Of a stretch of 64,000 bases of DNA, positions 29,923-38,522 are shown one piece after another (the stretch's first letter is position 1; each line of letters starts with the position of its first letter). The DNA is from Roseiarcus sp963780825 (GTDB lineage Bacteria > Pseudomonadota > Alphaproteobacteria > Rhizobiales > Beijerinckiaceae): the NCBI GenBank assembly GCA_963780825.1, contig CAWADL010000020.1:1-64000 (forward strand). The letters run 5' to 3'. Made by a program: the position numbers and the translations under genes. Below the pieces are notes generated by a model. That model was given only the letters and a program-made list of their open reading frames with translations. It had not been told where the DNA came from and did not search any database.

Positions 29923-29942
29923 TTGGGAGATCCTCGTCGGGC

Positions 29943-32526
29943 TCATCGGTCCTTGCGGCGCGGCGGTGCGCGCGCGCGACTGCGGGGCTGGGTATTTGAT
30001 TGAGCGTCTTTCGTCGCGATGAGCGAGACTCTGAAAACTACGTGCCCATCAATCCCGACCGCCTCAAGAAAGCGAGGACGTGTTTCCGCCAGAGCTCGCG
30101 GCGACCATTTCCAATTGCGAATTTCCGGCAGATCCTCGCCGTGCTCGTCGATGAAATGCTTGTGCTCGATCAGCTTGTCGCGCATCTTCTGCTTGAGATA
30201 GGCGCCCTTGCCGCCGAGATGGTCGCAGGTTGTCGACGACATCCCGGACCAGATGGAACCGGTCGATTTCGTTCTGCACGCGCATGTCGAAGGCGGTGGT
30301 GATCGTGCCTTCCTCCTTGTAGCCGCGAACATGCAGGCGACGGTTGGTCCTTCGGTAGGTCAGGCCATGCACCAGCGAGGCGTAGCCGTGAAAGTTGAAA
30401 ACGATCGGCTTGTCTTTGGTGAACAGCGAGTCGTAGTCGGTGTCGGTCAGGCCATGCGGATGCTCGGCCGCGCGGCTGCAGCCGCATCAGATCGACGACG
30501 TTGACGACCCGGATCTTGATGTCGGGCAGGTTCTCGCGCAGGATCGAAACCGCGGCGAGCACCTCCAGAGTCGGCGTGTCGCCGCAGCAGGCCATGACGA
30601 CGTCAGGCTCGAAGCCCTGATCGTTGCTCGCCCATTGCCAGATGCCGATGCCCTCGCGTGCAATGAACGACCGCCTGCTCCATGGTCAGCCATTGCGGCA
30701 GGGCGTGCTTCCCCGCGACGACGACATTGACGTAATGGCGGCTGCGCAGGCAATGGTCGAACACCGACAGCAGGCAATTGGCGTCCGGCGGCAGATAGAC
30801 GCGCACGACGTCCGCCTTCTTGTTGATGACGTGATCGAGAAAGCCGGGGTCCTGGTGGGTGAAGCCGTTGTGGTCCTGCTGCCAGACATGCGAGGCCAGC
30901 AGATAGTTGAGCGAGGCGATCTTGCGCCGCCAAGGCAGCTCCAGCGTGACCTTCAGCCATTTCGCGTGCTGGCTGAACATGGAATTGACGATGCGGATGA
31001 AGGCCTCGTAGCTGTTGAAGAGGCCGTGCCGGCCGGTCAGCAGATAGCCCTCGAGCCATCCCTCGCATTGATGCTCGCTGAGCTGGGAATCGACCACCCG
31101 GCCGGCGGGCGCGAGAAACTCGTCGCCCTCGACCCTGCGGGCGTCCCACTGGCGATTGGTGACCTCGAAGACATCGCCGAGCATGTTCGACAGCGTCTCG
31201 TCGGGGCCGAAGATGCGGAAGTTGCGCTGATCCATGTTCGCGCGCGTGACCTCGCGCAGGAATTTTCCGAGCACCAGCGTGTCCTGCGCGTCAACGGCGC
31301 CAGGTGAGGCGACCTCGACCGCGTGCTTGCGGAAATCGGGCATCTTGAGGTCGCGCAGCAGAACGCCGCCGTTGGCGTGCGGATTGGCGCCCATGCGGCG
31401 CGCACCTTTCGGCGCCAGCTCCGCGAGTTCGGGCTTCAGCGTCCCGTTCGGCGTCGAACAGTTCCTCGGCGCGATAGCTCTTCATCCAGCTTTCCAGCAG
31501 CTTCACGTGGTCGGGATGCTTGGCGTCGACGAGAATGGGCACCTGGTGCGAGCGAAACGTGCCCTCGTTCTTGAGGCCGTCGACCTCTTTGGGGCCGGTC
31601 CATCCCTTCGGGGAGCGGAGCACGATCATCGGCCAGAGCGGACGCGTTTCGTCCTTATCGTCTCTCGCGCGTTTCTGGATGGTGTGAATCCGGTGGATGG
31701 CGTCTTCCACGCGTCGCCGCCATCAGGCTGGTGCATGACCTCGGGATCGTCGCCTTCGACAAACAACGGGGTCCAGCCGCAACCCTCGAAGAATTTTTCC
31801 AGTTCGTCGTGCGAAATGCGGGCGAGAATCGTCGGATTGCTGATCTTGTAGCCGTTGAGATGCAGGATCGGCAGCACCGCGCCGTCGGAGATCGGGATCG
31901 AGGAATTTGTTGGACTGCCACGCCGTCGCAAGCGGCCCGGTTTCGGCCTCGCCGTCGCCGACGATGCAAGCGACGATCAAGCCGGGATTGTCGAAAGCAG
32001 CGCCGAAGGCGTGGCTGAGCGAATAGCCGAGTTCGCCGCCCTCGTGGATCGAGCCCGGCGTCGAGGGCGCGACGTGGCTCGAAATGCCGCCGGGGAATGA
32101 AAACTGTTTGAATAGACGTTTCATCCCCGCCTCGTCCTGGCTGATGTCGGGATAGATCTCGCTGTAACTGCCTTCAAGATAGGTGTTGGCGACCAAGGCC
32201 GGACCGCCGTGCCCTGGTCCGGCGATGTAGATCATGTCGAGATCGTGCAGCTTGATTGTGCGATTGAGATGAACGTAGATGAAATTCTGGCCGGGAGTCG
32301 TACCCCAATGTCCGACTACCAGCGGTTTGACATGGGCCAGCGTCAGCGGCTCGCGCAACATCGGATTATCGTACAGATAGATCTGGCCGACCGAGAGATA
32401 GTTGGCCGCGCGCCAATAGGCGTCCATCAGGCGCAATTCCCTCGTGTCCAGACTAGCCTGGCTCTTGGCGCGGGCCGCAGCTTCCGCTTCGATTTTCAGG
32501 TCGTGGGGGGATATGATAACGTTCAT
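29943..32526 (-). CDS. xfp: Xylulose-5-phosphate/fructose-6-phosphate phosphoketolase, about six frameshifts
   Basis: Thiamine-diphosphate enzyme that splits xylulose 5-phosphate (or fructose 6-phosphate) with phosphate to acetyl phosphate. From the ATG at 32526: WRAANYLSVGQIYLYDNPML, VVGHWGTTPGQNFIYVHLNR, AGPGHGGPALVANTYLEGSY, then the ThDP site IVGDGEAETGPLATAWQSNK, followed by KISNPTILARISHDELE and the C-terminal HGEDLPEIRNWKW. Frames change near 31905, 31712, 31445, 30658, 30478 and 30225. Homologues end soon after the IRNWKW motif (about 30105). The frame here runs 50 residues further to 29943, which may be an artefact of another indel. Box f lies upstream. Acetate kinase is divergent. 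Together they convert sugar phosphate to acetate and ATP. Confidence 0.88.
30029..30047 (-). promoter_or_regulatory. Island promoter box g, upstream of the proton ATPase
   Basis: On the minus strand it reads GGGCACGTAGTTTTCAGAG, a looser match to the island element. It ends about 107 bp before the ATPase ATG at 29922, inside what the open frame makes the extreme C-terminus of phosphoketolase. Its presence suggests this stretch is really intergenic. Confidence 0.4.
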
Positions 32527-32620
32527 GGTGTCTGCCTTTGGCGGCGCCAGGCGCATCGCGTCGGCGACTCTTTAGATCTCGAAAACTGTCTTAGCGCCCG
32601 TGGGACCAACTCTTGCAGAC

Positions 32621-32640
32621 TCGGAAATTACCTACGCCCG
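32621..32640 (-). promoter_or_regulatory. Island promoter box f, upstream of phosphoketolase
   Basis: On the minus strand it reads CGGGCGTAGGTAATTTCCGA: the CGTAG and TTTCCGA halves are present with about three extra bases between them. It ends 95 bp before the phosphoketolase ATG. Box h faces the opposite way toward ackA at almost the same distance. Confidence 0.45.
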
Positions 32641-32717
32641 ACACGCTGGGCCTGAATCGCGTGACGTCAGTGTCCACTGTCCGGACGACAGAGAGCTATG
32701 TTTTGTCCGCCCCGGCG

Positions 32718-32734
32718 CGTGAGTGTTTTCCGAG
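32718..32734 (+). promoter_or_regulatory. Island promoter box h, upstream of acetate kinase
   Basis: CGTGAGTGTTTTCCGAG matches the island element (compare box a, CGTGAGTAGATTCCG). It ends 97 bp before the ackA ATG at 32831, mirroring box f on the other side of this 304-bp divergent gap. Nothing else was recognised in the gap. Confidence 0.45.
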
Positions 32735-32830
32735 GGTTGGCGCGGGCAGTCGCCTTCGCCAAGGGGTGTCAGCGGCCATCCGCCGGGGAAACGTTGAGAT
32801 GAAAGACAGAGATTTCGACCGAGCGGGCGC

Positions 32831-34042
32831 ATGAGCACGGGTCGCGCGATTCTCGCGCTGAACGCCGGTTCCTCGAGCCTAAAATTCGCGCTGTTTGAAA
32901 TAAGCGCCTCGCTCGCTCTGATCGCGAAAGGCGAGATCGAGAACCTCGACACGGCGCCGCATTTCGTCGGACGCGATGCGACTGGCGCCACATTGGCGGA
33001 GACGCTGGACGCAAGTTCAGACTTCGCTTCGACGCTTCAAAGCTTGTTGAAATTCGTCGATCAATATCTCGGCGAGACGCGGCTCTGCGCCGTCGGGCAT
33101 CGCGTCGTCCACGGCGGGGGCGCACATGTCGCGCCCGAGCGCGTCACGCCCGCGTTGCTCGAAGCCTTGGATGCGCTCTTACCGCTCGCCCCGTTGCATC
33201 TGCCGCGCAACATCGCGCCCATACGCGCGCTGGGCTCGGCGCGTCCTGACCTTGCGCAAGTCGCCTGTTTCGACACCGCCTTTCATCACACGATGCCGCG
33301 CGAAGCTTCGCACTTCGCACTACCGCGCGCGTTGACCGAGGCGGGCGTGCGTCGCTACGGTTTTCACGGCCTCTCCTACGAGTTCATTGTCGAACAATTG
33401 AAGCTGACGGCGCCTGCGTTGGCGAGGGGAAGGATCGTGGTCGCCCATCTCGGCTCGGGCGCCAGCCTATGCGCGATCCGAGACGGCGCTAGCATAGCCA
33501 CGACGATGTCATTCAGTCCGCTCGACGGCTTGATGATGGCGACGCGCTGCGGCGCGCTTGACCCCGCCGTCGTTCTCTATCTCTTGCGGGCAGGCAAGAG
33601 CCTCGCGGAGATCGAGACCCTGCTCTATCGCCAATCAGGTCTGCTCGGCGTTTCCGGGATCAGCGGCGACATGCGCGCGCTGATCGCGAGCAACCACTCG
33701 CACGCGCGCGAAGCTTTGGACCTGTTCACCTATCGAGCCGCTATCGAGATCGCGGGGTTGGCCGGCGCGCTCGGCGGCCTCGACGGACTGGTGTTCACGG
33801 CCGGCATCGGCGAGCGCGCGCCGACGATCCGCGCCGAGATTTGTGCACGGCTGGCTTGGCTTGGTGTCCGCCTTGACGTTTCCGCCAACGCCGCGCACGC
33901 GACCTGCATCAGCGCGCCTGACAGCCAGATCGAAGTGCGCGTCATCGCAACGGATGAGGAGGCCATGATAGCGCGGCATACCCTGAGCGTCCTCAACCAA
34001 CGTACGGTAGTAGGTTCGGCCCCGGACACGCCTGCTGGGTAG
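32831..34042 (+). CDS. ackA: Acetate kinase
   Basis: 403 residues of the acetate/propionate kinase (ASKHA) family. The adenosine/phosphate motifs are ILALNAGSSSLKFALF at the N-terminus, RYGFHGLSYEFIVEQL and VVAHLGSGASLCAIRDG. FDTAFHHTMP carries the catalytic Asp, and GLVFTAGIGERAPTIRAEIC is the C-terminal signature. The length is normal and the frame intact. It converts acetyl phosphate and ADP to acetate and ATP. It is divergent from phosphoketolase, which makes acetyl phosphate, so the pair forms an ATP-yielding bypass. No phosphotransacetylase gene is seen nearby. Box h upstream suggests co-regulation with the rest of the island. Confidence 0.93.
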   Translation: MSTGRAILALNAGSSSLKFALFEISASLALIAKGEIENLDTAPHFVGRDATGATLAETLDASSDFASTLQSLLKFVDQYLGETRLCAVGHRVVHGGGAHVAPERVTPALLEALDALLPLAPLHLPRNIAPIRALGSARPDLAQVACFDTAFHHTMPREASHFALPRALTEAGVRRYGFHGLSYEFIVEQLKLTAPALARGRIVVAHLGSGASLCAIRDGASIATTMSFSPLDGLMMATRCGALDPAVVLYLLRAGKSLAEIETLLYRQSGLLGVSGISGDMRALIASNHSHAREALDLFTYRAAIEIAGLAGALGGLDGLVFTAGIGERAPTIRAEICARLAWLGVRLDVSANAAHATCISAPDSQIEVRVIATDEEAMIARHTLSVLNQRTVVGSAPDTPAG

Positions 34043-34101
34043 TTCCCGATGTTAGGGGAGAGTCGGTCAACCAGGGCGATCGTGTCGCCCTCCTTTTTCT
34101 C

Positions 34102-35154
34102 TCATCGCACAGAACTCAGGGCTTCGATCAGCGCCGACGCACGGATCGGACTCGCTTCAAGCACACCGCTTTCGATATCGAGCGCGATATCGACAACCCG
34201 TTGGTTGACCGGCGCTTCTTGCCCAGACCTGCGAAGAACATCAATAACGTATCCGTTGACCTCTTGGATTTCAGCGCGGCGTCCCTTGCGCCAGTCCTGC
34301 AAGGACGTCGTCAAGGTGTCGGGCCTGGAGAACGTTTTCAGCACCTCGTCAAATATCTGATCAACATAGCGTTCGGGGTTATTTGTCGTTATCGGAGGCA
34401 ATCCAATTATCGGCACGATCGTTGCGCCATCGAGCAGCGCCGCCTGCATGGCCTCATATCCCGCTTGCCGCATCACTTCGAGGAAGCCCGGCGTGCGAGC
34501 CGCGTCGGCCAGAGGCAGATTCAAAATGGCGGAGGGAATCAATTCAGCCGCGTTGACGACCAACTTCATCCACTTGCAAGATTTGATGTCGTCAGTCACC
34601 TCGACCCGACCGGAGCACCGCAGAAGCTTCGCAACATCCTCAACTCTGTGCTGTTGTCCCGGGTCCACCGCGCCGAGCGCGAACCAGGACTCTTCCTGAT
34701 CGTTTTGGCGATTGGTCACGCCGGGAATAAACATGTTCGAGGCGATCTCGATGACGGCGCCGATCGTTCTCTCGGCGCCAACGACAGACGCAATGTCCAG
34801 ATGAGTCATGCCGTTCTGCAGGCCGATGACAAACCCATCCGCGGCAAGAATGGGCTCGACCATCTGAGTCACCCATTTCGTGTCATACGCCTTGACGATG
34901 AGAAAGATGAGATCAAACTTATGTTTGATCTCCGCCACCTGGCAGAAGTGCAGCGCCGGGACTTTGGCGTTGATCGTGCGCGCCGGCAGATTTACCGTGA
35001 TGCCGTTCGCACGTATGGCCTCGACATGAGCCGGCCACTGCTCGATGAAGGTTACGTCGTATCCCGCCAAGACGAAGTCGGCGCCAATCGAAGCGCCTTG
35101 GGCGCCCGTCCCAACAAAGGCAATCCTCGGATTGCCTGTTCCCGTTCTCATCAT
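34102..35154 (-). CDS. Ketopantoate reductase (ApbA/PanE)-family dehydrogenase
   Basis: 350 residues. N-terminal Rossmann fold with IAFVGTGAQGASIGADFVLAG. NAD(P)-domain FDLIFLIVKAYDTKWV and LQNGMTHLDI. C-terminal helical domain with the catalytic-Lys region SCKWMKLVVNAAELIPSAI, which corresponds to the KPR pattern. The family reduces 2-oxo acids or oxidises hydroxy acids with NADP(H). Its position as the last gene of a long catabolic run argues for a catabolic hydroxy-acid dehydrogenase rather than pantothenate synthesis. The substrate is unknown. It is 15 bp downstream of the VOC-protein gene. Confidence 0.85.
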   Translation of the reverse strand: MMRTGTGNPRIAFVGTGAQGASIGADFVLAGYDVTFIEQWPAHVEAIRANGITVNLPARTINAKVPALHFCQVAEIKHKFDLIFLIVKAYDTKWVTQMVEPILAADGFVIGLQNGMTHLDIASVVGAERTIGAVIEIASNMFIPGVTNRQNDQEESWFALGAVDPGQQHRVEDVAKLLRCSGRVEVTDDIKSCKWMKLVVNAAELIPSAILNLPLADAARTPGFLEVMRQAGYEAMQAALLDGATIVPIIGLPPITTNNPERYVDQIFDEVLKTFSRPDTLTTSLQDWRKGRRAEIQEVNGYVIDVLRRSGQEAPVNQRVVDIALDIESGVLEASPIRASALIEALSSVR

Positions 35155-35169
35155 GATTGCTCCATCCGC

Positions 35170-35721
35170 CTACGCGTTGCCGTCCGCGCCAGGTCGCCAC
35201 ATCGCGCGCCCGCCGCTTCTCTCGTAGGCGAGGCCGTTCGGGGCCGACACCAGCTCAAGTTGCAAGCCCCAGGGAGCGAGAAAATACACCCAGGTCAGGC
35301 CTGCGCTCGCGCCGTCCCCTAGGGTGGTGGGTTCGCCGAGTATCTTCACGCCGTGGCGCTTGAGGTGGTCGACCGCGACGGCCATGTCCGTCACGTAGAA
35401 CGCCAGATGATGGCCGCCGGCGTCGCTGTTTTTCGGGCGGTGGGGGTCCTGATCCGGCGAGGAATATTCGAACAACTCGACCGAAGGCCCCGCCGCCAAC
35501 CGCAGCATGCGCAATCGACGAATGACCGCGCGGGGATGGACGCCGAGATGCGTCTCCATCCAATCGTCTTCGGATGAGAAGGGGCCGACTTCAAACAACA
35601 CCTCGGCCCCGAGAACTTCGACGAAGAACGTCGTCGCGGCCTCTATATCTGGAACGGTTACACCGATGTGCTCGACGCCCAGCAAGCCCGGGAGCGCCTT
35701 CCCCGGCGCCCTATTTGTCAT
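35170..35721 (-). CDS. VOC-family (glyoxalase-fold) protein
   Basis: About 183 residues from the ATG at 35721. One vicinal-oxygen-chelate unit: LLGVEHIGVTVPDIEAATTF with a metal-site His, GHHLAFYVTDMAVAVDHLK with the second His region, and a terminal WGLQLELVSAPNG with the Glu. Such single-unit proteins are lyases, epimerases or dioxygenases acting on small oxo-acids or ring compounds. The start overlaps the preceding monooxygenase-like frame by 11 bp, so the two are translated together. No specific reaction can be assigned. Confidence 0.8.
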   Translation of the reverse strand: MTNRAPGKALPGLLGVEHIGVTVPDIEAATTFFVEVLGAEVLFEVGPFSSEDDWMETHLGVHPRAVIRRLRMLRLAAGPSVELFEYSSPDQDPHRPKNSDAGGHHLAFYVTDMAVAVDHLKRHGVKILGEPTTLGDGASAGLTWVYFLAPWGLQLELVSAPNGLAYERSGGRAMWRPGADGNA

Positions 35722-35893
35722 AAGCGCTGTCCATCGACATGTACGGGTCGGCGTCGCTGACATGCAGATGGTACTCGACGCAGCCGGCCTCCGCACGCGT
35801 TGGGACCACAAACGCGCGCAGGACGGCTAGCAGTTCGTCTCGCTTCTCGGGCCTGCCTTTGAGAAACGCGATCAACGTGCATCCAGGATTCAT
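35711..35893 (-). CDS. Antibiotic-biosynthesis-monooxygenase-like (ABM) protein, shortened
   Basis: 60 residues. MNPGCTLIAFLKGRPEKRDE, then a helix LLAVLRAFVVPTRAEAGCVE and YHLHVSDADP match the first half of ABM-domain quinol monooxygenases (YgiN type, about 95-105 residues). The usual following strand and second helix are missing; the frame instead ends YMSMDSAYDK and overlaps the VOC gene. Either the domain was shortened by a deletion or an indel hides the rest. ABM proteins act on quinones or similar without cofactors, usually as dimers, so this version is unlikely to be fully active. Confidence 0.55.
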   Translation of the reverse strand: MNPGCTLIAFLKGRPEKRDELLAVLRAFVVPTRAEAGCVEYHLHVSDADPYMSMDSAYDK

Positions 35894-35924
35894 GTCAGTT
35901 TGCTCCCAGCGGTCGTCGGACTGT

Positions 35925-38450
35925 TCACGCGTCCGCGCGCCCGCGCACCGTCGAATAAATCAGCGCGGCAATCAGGATGAGCGTCCCCTGAAATACGTAT
36001 TGGTAGGTTTCCGAGAGCCCAAGAAACGCCACGGCGTTCAAAACTTCGGTCAACAACAGCGCGCCCAGCACGGAGCCTATGAAAGTGCCGCGACCGCCGC
36101 GCAGGCTCGTCCCGCCGACCACGACTGCGGTGATGCTCGATAGCGTGTAGTTGGCGCCCTGCCTGGGATCGCCGACCCCGATCTGAGCCATCAGCATGAT
36201 GGCGCCGAAGGCGGTCAACAGCGATGAAGCGATATAAGCGGCGACGAACATGCGATCGATCCGCACCCCGACCCGCCGCGCCAACTCCTGATCGGAGCCA
36301 ATCGCCCTTAGCTGCCAGCCTGGCCGCGAATTCCGCAAGACGTATTCGCCGACGAGTGCGAAGGCGACGAGAATTGCGAAGGCGATCGGGATTGGCCCGA
36401 TTTGCCAATTGACCACGTCGACGACCGCGCCGCTGATGTATCCGCCGGGGCCGTCCCGCAACAGGAAACTCAGGCCTTGTATGCCGATATACATTGCCAG
36501 CGTGGCGGCGATCGCGGTGAAATTGGCAAACCTTATGAGGAAGCCATTGATTGCGCCGACGACGAACGCCGCGACGAACATCAAGCAGAAGCCGCCGGCG
36601 ATCATCGCTGGAGATTTGTCGTCGTTCACGAAGAACGAGGCGATCACGACCAGAAATCCCGCGAGTGGGCCGACCGATAGATCGATGCCGGCCACAAGCA
36701 GCGCGACGGTTTGTCCAAGCGCTATGAAGCCCAACGCCGTCGCGAGTTGAAGGATGTTAGAAATATTGAAGAACGACAGGAAATTGGGATTTTGTGCGTA
36801 GATGTAGAGTGCGAGCAGAACAGTCACCAGCGTGAGCGGAACCGCCGGCGCATTGTCGGATTGGAGAAAATGCCGCCAACCGGCGCCGGTCAAGGAGCCG
36901 CGAGCCGTCGAGGCGGAATCGTCGACATGGGCCGCGGCGTTGACGGCGGCGGCGACGATCCTGGCTTCGTTGACATCATCGCCGCTCAGTGTCTCAACGA
37001 CGCGCCCTCGCGACAATACGATAACCCGGTCGCATAGCCCCTCAAGTTCGGCGGCGTCGGAGGAATTCACGATGACGGGCGTGCCCGAGCCCGAAACATC
37101 GCGCAAGATGCGATAGATTTCCGCGCGGGCGCCGACATCCACGCCCTGGGTGGGTTCGTCGGCGACGATCAGACCCGGCGCCGACAATAGAGCGCGCGCC
37201 ATCACGACTTTCTGCTGATTGCCGCCCGAGAGCGACAGGATCGGAGCTTCGATGCTCGACGCCTTGACCGCAAGCGACTTGAAGGTGGTTGAGACTTGTT
37301 TCACCTCGTCGTTTCGGTTGAGGATTCCGTAAGCGGCAAATTTGTCCAACGCTGCGAATGTCGCATTCTCGCGCACTGTCAGGCTGCTGGCCAAACCCTC
37401 GGCATGCCGATCCGAAGGCATGAACGCGGCTTTCCGCAAAAGGCCGTCCTGATCGAGGGGCTGGCCGTTGAGGCGGATAGCGCCGTTGGATTTCTGCAGG
37501 CCCGCCAACGCGCGCATCAACTCGGCTTGGCCATTACCGGCGACTCCGGCAATGCCGATGATCTGCCCTCGCGAGACTTCAAAGCTCACGTTCGTGAACT
37601 TTCTTCCAGTGAGCGACTGAACCGCGAAGTTGATGTCGCGTGAAGGGTTTGGCGCCTTCGGCGGAAAGGCGGAGCCAAGCGTTCGGCCAACGATCAAACT
37701 GAGCAGATTGGCGTCGCTGATCTCGTCCACCAGCGCGCTGCCCCGAACCCGCCCGTCTCGAAGCACCGTCACCCGCTGCGCGATCTGGCGGACTTCGGCG
37801 AGACGATGGGTGATATAGATCACCGAGGTTCCACGCTCGACCACCCCGCGAATGCGGCCGAAGAGCATATCGGTGGCTTCCTGATCGAGCGAGGCGGTGG
37901 GCTCGTCGAGGATCAACACCTTCGGCTTGATCGCCAGCGCCTTGGCGATCTCCAGCAAGTGCTTTTGAGCCACCGACAACGCATCCGCGCGCATCCGTAG
38001 CGGCGCGTGCAACCCAACCGCGTCCAACGCGGATCGCGCTACGTCGTGGGCCGACTTGCCTGCAAACAGAGCGGCGGGAAGCGCAACCTGGAAATTCTCA
38101 AGGACGGAGAGGTCGTCGAGTATGGCCGGATGTTGAAAGGAAATCGAGATGCCGAGCGACGCGGCGATCTCCGGCGACATCGGCGAAACCCGACGGCCCT
38201 CGAATTCGATCTCGCCCTGGTCCGGCTGGAGTGCGCCGGAAATGATATTCATGAGCGTCGATTTGCCCGCACCGTTCTCGCCGAGGATCGCGTGAACTTC
38301 ACCGGCATAAAACTCGACGGTGACGTCCTCGAGCGCTCGCACGCCGGAATAAAATTTGGAGATATTGGACAGGCTGATGGTCACAACGGCGGGCGCGTCC
38401 GCATTCCTTTCGACGTCTCTCGCGGCTGCCGGCTCCAACATCACGTCCAT
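35925..38450 (-). CDS. Ribose-type ABC transporter: ATP-binding and permease subunits fused in one protein
   Basis: 841 residues. Residues about 25-255 form ABC domain 1 (Walker A GENGAGKST; signature weakened to LSVAQKHLLEIAKAL; Walker B KVLILDEPTASLD). About 275-510 form ABC domain 2, with a degenerate P-loop (GVAGNGQAELMRAL) but an intact LSGGNQQKVVMARAL, the usual RbsA asymmetry. A linker of about 35 residues joins this to a complete RbsC-type permease (about 545-841) with LATALGFIALGQTVALLVAGIDLSVG and EAA-like GGTSLRGGRGTFIGSVLGA. RbsA and RbsC are normally separate. The frame has no break, so the fusion is real in this sequence. A binding protein and a second, unfused permease follow upstream. 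Confidence 0.9.
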   Translation of the reverse strand: MDVMLEPAAARDVERNADAPAVVTISLSNISKFYSGVRALEDVTVEFYAGEVHAILGENGAGKSTLMNIISGALQPDQGEIEFEGRRVSPMSPEIAASLGISISFQHPAILDDLSVLENFQVALPAALFAGKSAHDVARSALDAVGLHAPLRMRADALSVAQKHLLEIAKALAIKPKVLILDEPTASLDQEATDMLFGRIRGVVERGTSVIYITHRLAEVRQIAQRVTVLRDGRVRGSALVDEISDANLLSLIVGRTLGSAFPPKAPNPSRDINFAVQSLTGRKFTNVSFEVSRGQIIGIAGVAGNGQAELMRALAGLQKSNGAIRLNGQPLDQDGLLRKAAFMPSDRHAEGLASSLTVRENATFAALDKFAAYGILNRNDEVKQVSTTFKSLAVKASSIEAPILSLSGGNQQKVVMARALLSAPGLIVADEPTQGVDVGARAEIYRILRDVSGSGTPVIVNSSDAAELEGLCDRVIVLSRGRVVETLSGDDVNEARIVAAAVNAAAHVDDSASTARGSLTGAGWRHFLQSDNAPAVPLTLVTVLLALYIYAQNPNFLSFFNISNILQLATALGFIALGQTVALLVAGIDLSVGPLAGFLVVIASFFVNDDKSPAMIAGGFCLMFVAAFVVGAINGFLIRFANFTAIAATLAMYIGIQGLSFLLRDGPGGYISGAVVDVVNWQIGPIPIAFAILVAFALVGEYVLRNSRPGWQLRAIGSDQELARRVGVRIDRMFVAAYIASSLLTAFGAIMLMAQIGVGDPRQGANYTLSSITAVVVGGTSLRGGRGTFIGSVLGALLLTEVLNAVAFLGLSETYQYVFQGTLILIAALIYSTVRGRADA

Positions 38451-38522
38451 GATCCGCGCTGCGCTTTCGTTTGTTCGGGGCCGCCCCGGAGCGAAGTCTC
38501 ACTCCGGGGGATGCCGATGCGC

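Noticed and set aside
34000..34030. GTAC...GTAGTAGGTTCGG as a further island box
   Set aside because: It overlaps the 3' end of ackA, lacks the TTCCGAG half and does not precede a gene on its strand.
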